A stretch of DNA of 38,067 bases from assembly GCF_048820915.1 (NCBI RefSeq), contig NZ_JBMERR010000030.1, forward strand, positions 1 through 38,067. Reading direction: 5' to 3'. Both the position numbers and the translations under genes were made by a program. The notes under the pieces were generated by a model. The model was not told where the DNA came from. It ran no database searches and was given only the letters and a program-made list of their open reading frames with translations. Of the stretch, positions 33,229-38,067 are shown one piece after another. Origin of the DNA: Cribrihabitans_A pelagius (GTDB lineage: Bacteria > Pseudomonadota > Alphaproteobacteria > Rhodobacterales > Rhodobacteraceae). The stretch's first letter is position 1; every line of letters begins with the position of its first letter.

Positions 33229-33659
33229 TCTTTGGACCCCGCCGCCCCGCGGGGCGTGCTCCGGGCGCCGGCCTCCGGCGCCCGGAGAGAGACAGCTGCC
33301 GGCCCCGGGCCTCCCGCCGGGGCCGGCGCGCGCCCCCGCACCCGGGCCGCGCCATAATCCGTTTAGGGGGGGGGCTTCTCATCCGGCTGGCAGATCCGGC
33401 CGGCGCACGCTCCCCGCCGCCCCCGGAAGAGCAGGGCCCTACGTCAAAAGGATAACTATTCAAAGACGGGAACAGGACCGCAGACTGAACGTATACGGCC
33501 ACGGCATCTGTGGCCCGGTATTCGGGTTTCAAGGAATTGTTCCAAGGGATTGCAGACGGGCGGCACGCCAGAACACCCGCCCCCCCGGACATCCGAGAGC
33601 TCCCCGACTGCCGGCCCGCGCAGCCGTCCGGCCACCGGATTTCAAAATTGGGGGGATTG
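33229..33659. other. Spacer between paralog C and the aminotransferase
   Basis: No gene is supported. The left part holds two strong hairpins (listed separately). The right part has a G-run, the 8-bp palindrome CGTATACG and a less GC-rich stretch (33440-33480) that could contain the promoter for the aminotransferase. No promoter was assigned. A frame open from 33510 joins the aminotransferase but lacks a ribosome site. Confidence 0.4.
33259..33327 (+). terminator. Two strong tandem hairpins after paralog C
   Basis: The first is a perfect 13-bp stem, 33259-33271 with 33275-33287, and a three-base loop CCT. The second is a perfect 11-bp stem, 33298-33308 with 33317-33327, and an eight-base loop. 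Neither has a following T-run. They lie 30 to 100 bases after the stop and probably terminate or stabilise the mRNA. Confidence 0.55.
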
Positions 33660-35063
33660 ATGGACAACCAGCTGCAGAAAGGCCGCGCCGCCGCACGACC
33701 GCCGGTGGCCGAACCGACAGAGGCCATGCGCGGGGCCGCAGCGCCACCCGCTGCCCTCGGGGTGGCAGGCCCGCCCGCGGCTGTGGAAATTCCGGCCGCG
33801 CCGGTCATTTCCCCAGCCCAGGCCCGGCGCCTCAGCGCGGCGGTGCTTGGCGGCACCCCCGCCTTCCGCAGAACCCTGCATGTGGGGCGGCCGAACATGC
33901 CCGATCAGCAGGTGTTTCTCGACCGCATCCAGCAGGTCCTCGGCAGCGGCCAGCTGACCAACTGGGGGCCGCTGGTGCAGGACTTCGAAGCCCGTGTTGC
34001 CGAAATCGCCGGCGCCCGCCACTGCATCGCCACCTGCAATGCCACCACCGGACTCGAGCTGGCGATCGGCGGGCTGGGCATGGCGGGGGATGTGATCGTG
34101 CCCTCCTTCACCTTCATCGCCACCGTGCATGCGCTGTGGCGCCAGGGCGTGCGGCCGGTGTTCTGCGATATCGACCCGGTCACCCATTGCCTGGATCCCG
34201 ATTGCGTCGAAGCCGCGATCACCTCGCGCACCACCGGCATCCTCGGGGTGCATCTGTGGGGCAACTCCTGCGCCAGCGAGCGGCTGCGGGAGCTGGCCCG
34301 GGAGCACGGGCTGAAGCTGATGTTCGATGCCGCCCATGCCTTCGGCTGCCAGCCCGAGCGCCCGCAGGACAGCTACCTGGGTGACGCCGAGGTCTACAGC
34401 TTCCACGCCACCAAATGCATCCACGCCTTCGAGGGCGGCGCCATCGTCACCAATGACGACGCCCTGGCGGACCGGCTGCGCTATATGGTCAATTTCGGCT
34501 TTGCCGGCGAGGATCAGGTCGCGCATCTGGGCACCAATGGCAAGATGAACGAGGCCTCCGCGGCGATGGGGCTGACCTCGGTCGAAGCGATGGACCGCTT
34601 CTTCGGCCATAACCGGGAGAATTATGCCGCCTTCGCGGAGGGGCTGGCCGGGCTGCCCGGGCTCAGCCTGATGCCGCGGGCGGCGGCGCGGCGCCACAGC
34701 TATCAGTATGTGGTGACCGAGATCGACCCCGACGCGGCCGGGCTCACCCGCGACGAGCTGGTTGCGGCGCTGCGGCTGGAAAACGTGGTGGCGCGGCGCT
34801 ACTTCCATCCCGGCTGCCACCGCATGCAGCCCTATGCCGGGCTGTCGCCGCGGGCAGGGCAGACCCTGCCGGTCACCGAGGCGGTGGCGGAGCGGGTCAT
34901 GGTGCTGCCGACCGGCACCCAGATAAGCCGCGAGGACGTGGCCAGGATGTGCGCCCGGATCACCGCGCTGCTGCGCCAGGCGCCCGAGGTGCGCGCCGCG
35001 CTGAAACACTGCGAGGACCCCCGCCTGCCGCATTTTGCCCCGCTGCGGGCCGGCCATCATTGA
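33660..35063 (+). CDS. DegT/DnrJ/EryC1-type sugar aminotransferase
   Basis: 467 residues from ATG 33660, directly after a GGGGG site. It is longer than most of the family because of ~75 low-complexity, Ala/Pro-rich N-terminal residues. The PLP-dependent core includes LGSGQLTNWGPLVQDFE, CNATTGLELAI, FDAAHAFGC, the lysine motif YSFHATKCIHAFEGGAI (PLP Lys252), and NGKMNEASAAMGL. Family members transfer an amino group from Glu to a keto-sugar nucleotide, typically C4 of a 4-keto-6-deoxy sugar. It is the natural partner of the 4,6-dehydratase at 3139 and the formyltransferase at 9025, though encoded 25-30 kb away. Sugar identity is inferred. Confidence 0.9.
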   Translation: MDNQLQKGRAAARPPVAEPTEAMRGAAAPPAALGVAGPPAAVEIPAAPVISPAQARRLSAAVLGGTPAFRRTLHVGRPNMPDQQVFLDRIQQVLGSGQLTNWGPLVQDFEARVAEIAGARHCIATCNATTGLELAIGGLGMAGDVIVPSFTFIATVHALWRQGVRPVFCDIDPVTHCLDPDCVEAAITSRTTGILGVHLWGNSCASERLRELAREHGLKLMFDAAHAFGCQPERPQDSYLGDAEVYSFHATKCIHAFEGGAIVTNDDALADRLRYMVNFGFAGEDQVAHLGTNGKMNEASAAMGLTSVEAMDRFFGHNRENYAAFAEGLAGLPGLSLMPRAAARRHSYQYVVTEIDPDAAGLTRDELVAALRLENVVARRYFHPGCHRMQPYAGLSPRAGQTLPVTEAVAERVMVLPTGTQISREDVARMCARITALLRQAPEVRAALKHCEDPRLPHFAPLRAGHH

Positions 35064-35090
35064 ACGGCCGCTGCCCCCCCGCGGCGGCGC

Positions 35091-35113
35091 CCGCGCGGGC
35101 AGTGCCCGCGCGG
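35091..35113. terminator. GC-rich hairpin after the aminotransferase
   Basis: A 9-bp stem is formed by CCGCGCGGG (35091-35099) and CCCGCGCGG (35105-35113) with a five-base loop. There is no T-run, so it may be a pause or 3' stabiliser. Downstream, ACGGGCATGCGTG occurs twice (near 35127 and 35156) before the next ribosome site. Confidence 0.4.
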
Positions 35114-35190
35114 CGGAACATGTGTGAACGGGCATGCGTGACCAGGCACGTGCGGACGGGCATGCGTGGAACATGGGGAGGGAAAGAACG

Positions 35191-35445
35191 ATGACTGCAC
35201 CGGATCACACGGAACCGGAGGACACCCAAGGCTCCAGGGCTGCAGGTCCCGCCGCGGGCGGGCCAGTGGACGGGCCAGTGGACGGGCCAGTGGACGGGCC
35301 TGTGGACGGGCCTTTGAACGGGCCCGCTGACAAGCTGGCTGACGCGCCGGGTCTGCCCGGCGGGGAAGGGGCTGCGCACTGCGGCGCCTGCCGCAACTGC
35401 GGCGGCTGCCGCGGCGCGGCCGGGCAGCGGCCGCAGACCGCATGA
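35191..35445 (+). CDS. Small protein with GPVD repeats and CxxCxxCxxC motif
   Basis: 84 residues from ATG 35191. An excellent purine-rich ribosome site (GGGGAGGGAAAG) lies 5' to it. The acidic N-terminus is followed by GPVD repeated four times, then GPLN and GPAD, encoded by a 12-bp tandem array. The C-terminal part contains HCGACRNCGGC, four cysteines spaced Cys-x2-Cys-x2-Cys-x2-Cys, which could bind a metal or [4Fe-4S] cluster. No family is recognised. The stop overlaps the next start by ATGA (35442-35445), so the coding status is supported by ribosome site, overlap and motif, but not by homology. Confidence 0.6.
   Translation: MTAPDHTEPEDTQGSRAAGPAAGGPVDGPVDGPVDGPVDGPLNGPADKLADAPGLPGGEGAAHCGACRNCGGCRGAAGQRPQTA
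35260..35331. repeat. 12-bp tandem repeat GGGCCAGTGGAC, six units
   Basis: Three identical units (35260-35271, 35272-35283, 35284-35295) are followed by three progressively diverged ones to 35331. The array is in frame with the small gene at 35191 and codes the GPVD repeat. Slippage could vary the number of units without a frameshift. Confidence 0.85.
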
Positions 35446-35663
35446 CCGCCCCGGCCTCGCCCGGCACCGGCCCGCTGCCCGCGGCGGAGGCCCGGCGCCT
35501 GGGCCTGCGCAACTTCCGCGCGGTCTTTGCCCAGGCTTGGAAAGCCCGGCCTCTGCAAACCCGGGCCCTGAAAGCCCATCCCCTGACGTCTCCCGGCCTG
35601 ACCTCTTCCGCCCTGAAACCGCAGGCCCCGAACCCTGTCCCGCACACGGAGTCCCAGCCATGA
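35442..35663 (+). CDS. Small ORF linking the Cys-rich gene to the glycosyltransferase
   Basis: 73 residues, unknown. Its start overlaps the upstream stop (ATGA at 35442-35445) and its stop overlaps the glycosyltransferase start (ATGA at 35660-35663). This makes a three-gene translational chain. The middle carries RRLGLRNFRAVFAQAWKARP, which could be an amphipathic helix. The C-terminal half is Pro/Ser/Leu-rich and low in complexity, encoded by loosely repeated CCTGA/GGCC units. It could be a genuine small protein or simply a translated connector that feeds ribosomes to the glycosyltransferase. Confidence 0.45.
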   Translation: MTAPASPGTGPLPAAEARRLGLRNFRAVFAQAWKARPLQTRALKAHPLTSPGLTSSALKPQAPNPVPHTESQP

Positions 35664-36511
35664 AAGTCTCAGTCTCGGTTGTCACCTACCAGCATGCACA
35701 GACCGCACGCCAGGCGGTCGACAGCGTGCTGCTGCAGGAGACGGATTTCGATGTCGAGGTGATCATCGGCGACGATGCCTCCAGCGACGGCACGAGGGAG
35801 ATTCTGGAGAGCTACCACAGCTTTGCCCCCGCCTCGGTGAAGACGCTGCTGCGGCGGGACAATGCCGGCGATGCCGGGCTGACCAATGTGCTGGCGACCA
35901 TCGACGCCGCGGAAGGCGAGTATATCGCCTTCCTGGACGGCGACGATTATTGGACCGATGCCGCCAAGCTGCAGAAACAGGCGGATTTCCTCGATGCCCA
36001 TCCCGACTGCGCCGTCTGCGCGCACCGGGTGGAGCATCTGCACGACAATGGCCGCAGCTCCCTGTCGCCCAATGCGCCGCAGGGCACCGGCAGCTATGAT
36101 GTCGGCGCCCTGATCCTGCGCAATTTCGCCCCGAAGATCTCCACCATGGTGCGCCGCAGCGCGCTGGACGACCTGCCCGGCTGGTACCGCAGCACCAAGG
36201 TCGCCTCGGCGGACTGGCTGCTGAACGTCCTGGCCGGCCGCCACGGGCAGATCGGCTTTCTCAACCAGGTGATGGCGGTGCACCGCATCCACGGCGCCAG
36301 CGTCATGGCAAACCACGGCGTCGTGCGGATGCTCTCGGACAAGCTGAGGGCGATCACCGCGCTGCAGCCCTGCCTGCCGCAGAAGAACCAGGAGCTGCAG
36401 CAGCTGCGCCGCCAGCTCTTGTGGAAGCGCCGCGCCGCGCAGTGGACGCCGGGCGCCTTCCAGGTGCTGAAGCGGCTGAACGAGCTCACCCGGCCGCAGC
36501 CGCGCGCCTGA
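35660..36511 (+). CDS. Glycosyltransferase family 2 enzyme
   Basis: 283-residue inverting GT-A glycosyltransferase. The start VSVSVVTYQHAQTARQAVDS with VIIGDDASSDGT forms the nucleotide-binding region. The metal-binding motif is YIAFLDGDDYW, and the acceptor region includes KISTMVRRSAL and ASADWLLNVL. The C-terminus is basic and helical without membrane segments. It likely adds a sugar to the EPS repeat unit at the cytoplasmic face. Its ATG overlaps the stop of the small ORF before it. It is the second non-initiating glycosyltransferase in the window, after the GT4 at 20182. Confidence 0.9.
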   Translation: MKVSVSVVTYQHAQTARQAVDSVLLQETDFDVEVIIGDDASSDGTREILESYHSFAPASVKTLLRRDNAGDAGLTNVLATIDAAEGEYIAFLDGDDYWTDAAKLQKQADFLDAHPDCAVCAHRVEHLHDNGRSSLSPNAPQGTGSYDVGALILRNFAPKISTMVRRSALDDLPGWYRSTKVASADWLLNVLAGRHGQIGFLNQVMAVHRIHGASVMANHGVVRMLSDKLRAITALQPCLPQKNQELQQLRRQLLWKRRAAQWTPGAFQVLKRLNELTRPQPRA

Positions 36512-36878
36512 GGCCCGCGGACGTCCCCGCGCCGCAGGCCGGTCAGGGGCCAGTCAGGCGGGCCGGTCAGGAGCCAATCAGGAAGGCCGGTCAGGAAGGC
36601 CGGTCAGGCAGGCCGGTCAGGAGCCAGTCGGGGAGTTGCGCCGCCGCCGCGTCCCGGCTTGCGCAGGGCGGTCTCTCCCCGCCGTGGCGGGCAGGCAGAG
36701 GGCAGGCAGGGCGGCTGCCAGAGGCGGCTGGCAGCGGAAGGGTTTCCGCCGCAGACGCCAAAGCCAGCAGCGCCAGGAAAAGCAGACAGGACAGCAGGGC
36801 AGGGCGGCAGGCGTTCAGGCGCCGGGAGGCGCCTGTTGCCGCCCCCCGGAGGCCCCTGCCGCAGACACCTGGCGGCCG
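36512..36878. repeat. Convergent spacer with GGTCAGGA-GCC repeats
   Basis: About 365 bases lie between the converging glycosyltransferase and regulator genes, with no gene supported. From about 36540 to 36630 there are at least five imperfect copies of a GGTCAGGAAGCC-like unit (GGTCAGGAGCC, GGTCAGGAAGGCC, GGTCAGGCAGGCC). Further GGCAGGCAG/GGCGGCTG runs follow. No clear terminator was found. Confidence 0.6.
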
Positions 36879-37652
36879 CTAATGCGTGACTTGCGCCTGG
36901 TTCAGCTTGAACGCCGCTTCCGTCCGGTTCACCACATTCAGCTTCTTGAGGATGTTGCGGACATGCACCTTCACGGTGTTCTCGCACATGCCCAGCTCGA
37001 AGGCGATGGTCTTGTTGGGCTTGCCCTGGCGCAGGGCCTCGGCGACCGCGGACTGGCGCGAGGTCAGCCTGCCGGTGCAGGGCGCATCGGCCGGTTTCTC
37101 CTTCAGGATCGCCTGGCGCAGATCCGCCAGCGCGGGCCCGGTCAGCAGGAAGCCCCCGGAGGCGGCGGTGCGGATCGCATCCACCACCCCTTTCAGCCCG
37201 ACGCTGGCCGGTATATAGCCGTTCACGCCGCATTCCAGCACCGCCGCCATCCGGCCGATCTCCTCGCAATCCGACAGCACCACCACCGGAACCGGCGCCG
37301 CGGCCTTCACCAGCCGCCGGGCGGCGGCCAGGGTCTCGGCCTCGCGCATTTCGCTTTGGGTGAGACACAGGATGACCGCATCCGGCGTGCTGCCGGGCGG
37401 GTTTGCATCGAGATAGCCGTCGATGGAATCGCAGCAGGCAAGGCTCACGCCCGGGTGCAGCAGGCCGATACTGTGCGACAGGCATTCCTGCCAGAGCCGC
37501 TGCTTTTCGACGATGATGAAATGCGCACTCCGCGGCGCCCCCCGGGGCACCGGTGCCTTTGGACCACTATCCCCATCGTTCAGAACTTTCCGCGCAGCGG
37601 ACGCCAGAACAGGCTCCCCACTGCGGGAGTCAATAACTTTCCCCCTCAACAT
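36879..37652 (-). CDS. LuxR/NarL-family regulator with degenerate receiver domain
   Basis: 257 residues from ATG 37652, preceded by GGGGACGGA. A TTG 24 bases upstream also keeps the frame. The C-terminal helix-turn-helix is canonical: LTSRQSAVAEALRQGKPNKT, then MCENTVKVHVRNILKKLNV. The N-terminal half has the receiver fold, but key residues are altered. The acidic pair region reads IIVEKQRLW, and the phospho-acceptor position reads AVILCLTQS, with Cys where Asp is expected. The switch-region Lys is not obvious in GVNGYIPAS. Control by phosphorylation therefore looks unlikely. The position at the end of the EPS locus suggests local regulation, with targets unknown. Confidence 0.87.
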   Translation of the reverse strand: MLRGKVIDSRSGEPVLASAARKVLNDGDSGPKAPVPRGAPRSAHFIIVEKQRLWQECLSHSIGLLHPGVSLACCDSIDGYLDANPPGSTPDAVILCLTQSEMREAETLAAARRLVKAAAPVPVVVLSDCEEIGRMAAVLECGVNGYIPASVGLKGVVDAIRTAASGGFLLTGPALADLRQAILKEKPADAPCTGRLTSRQSAVAEALRQGKPNKTIAFELGMCENTVKVHVRNILKKLNVVNRTEAAFKLNQAQVTH

Positions 37653-37940
37653 TCCGTCCCCACACTTTTTACACAAACACTTCGGCTCTACCTGGCCTCA
37701 GCGAAACCCTCACCGGTCAATTCCGATGCACACAATTTTAGACGATAGCGCGAAACGGCCGTAAAACAATCCCGTAAGCACCCAAGCAGCGCGGCGGGCA
37801 GCGCGGCGGGCCCGGCCTGCGGCGAGACTTTTTTAACATAACGCGGATTACAGGGCGCATCCCTGTACCCGCAAAGCTGAAATGTCACCCTTTGGCAATT
37901 CATGAAACAGGCAGCGGAAGCAGACATAGAACGGGTAATT
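37653..37940. other. Region between regulator and transposase, including putative IS end
   Basis: The left part is AT-rich and must carry the leftward promoter of the regulator. The right part (about 37860-37940, with TGTACCCGCAAAGCTGAAATG and TGTCACCCTTTGGCAA) resembles the left terminal region of ISNCY-type elements as I remember them. The exact boundary of the element and any target duplication cannot be fixed, since the other end is outside the window. Confidence 0.35.
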
Positions 37941-38067
37941 ATGAGCGAGCGCGAACTGTGCCGCGTGGAAGTGCTGGCACAGGTCGATGACGGCCGGCTG
38001 ACGGGTGCGCATGGCGCGAACCTGCTGGGGCTGACGCGCCGCCAGGTGTTCCGGCTGCGGAAGCGGT
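37941..38067 (+). CDS. Transposase N-terminus, probable ISNCY family (truncated by window end)
   Basis: An ATG at 37941 opens a frame that runs off the window. The 42 residues begin MSERELCRVEVL and contain DDGRLTGAHGANLLGLTRRQ, then VFRLRKR. This is the helix-turn-helix start of ISNCY/IS1202-like transposases (Ser-Glu-Arg-Glu start, Leu-x-Arg-Gln recognition helix). The rest of the gene, including the catalytic DDE residues, lies beyond the window. An insertion sequence next to the EPS regulator would mark the edge of the locus. Confidence 0.7.
   Translation, partial: MSERELCRVEVLAQVDDGRLTGAHGANLLGLTRRQVFRLRKR

Noticed and set aside
35260..36630. Short direct repeats considered as a CRISPR array
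   Set aside because: The units are about 12 bp and contiguous without unique spacers, and no cas genes are present. They are simple tandem repeats.

Overview
The window is high-GC DNA with Ala/Gly/Arg-rich proteins and many four-base ATGA stop/start overlaps. The repertoire (ExoF/ExoP/ExoY-like export and assembly proteins, RTX proteins, small Tat-like proteins) fits an alphaproteobacterium, most likely a marine Rhodobacterales of the Leisingera/Phaeobacter/Ruegeria kind. That placement is by resemblance only. Almost the whole window is an exopolysaccharide (EPS) locus, and its last 127 bases enter a transposase gene.

Layout. 1-8.9 kb: a leftward outer-membrane polysaccharide export lipoprotein; rightward, an SDR epimerase coupled to a first initiating sugar-phosphate transferase, a membrane-bound UDP-sugar 4,6-dehydratase, and a YjbH/YjbF/YjbE-like group closed by a terminator. 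9-12.5 kb: a leftward tailoring operon of two PhyH-type dioxygenases, a GNAT/FemAB-like acyltransferase and a formyltransferase. 13.1-16.7 kb: a leftward ExoF-like export protein and an ExoP/Wzc-like co-polymerase kinase. 17.2-22.5 kb: a rightward tightly packed operon of a second initiating transferase (ExoY-like), polymerase/ligase, sulfotransferase, GT4 glycosyltransferase and a secreted beta-helix protein.

22.6-26 kb: two paralogous small genes share a Tat-like leader but end in different repetitive cationic tails. They are followed by a PqqD-HprK-like fusion and an overlapping PF14907-type nucleotidyltransferase. This looks like a peptide-modification (RiPP-like) or secreted-cationic-protein system and is the strongest candidate for something undescribed. 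26-28.6 kb: a leftward flippase and a rightward second sulfotransferase. 28.8-33.2 kb: two beta-helix genes whose first ~950 bp are almost identical but whose C-terminal export modules differ; both are paralogs of the 21.4 kb gene. 33.6-36.5 kb: a DegT-type aminotransferase, then a chain of three ATGA-linked genes (two small unknown ORFs and a GT2 glycosyltransferase). 36.9-37.7 kb: a leftward LuxR-type regulator with a degenerate receiver. From about 37.9 kb: the start of a probable ISNCY-type insertion sequence.

How the genes could work together (inference). The dehydratase, aminotransferase and formyltransferase could build an N-formylated 4-amino-4,6-dideoxy sugar. The transferases and glycosyltransferases build the lipid-linked unit, the flippase and polymerase make the chain, the ExoP-like and export proteins move it out, and the sulfotransferases, acyltransferase and dioxygenases decorate it. 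The secreted beta-helix proteins may trim, epimerise or bind the polymer outside the cell. Starts, domains and functions were read by eye; no database search was run.
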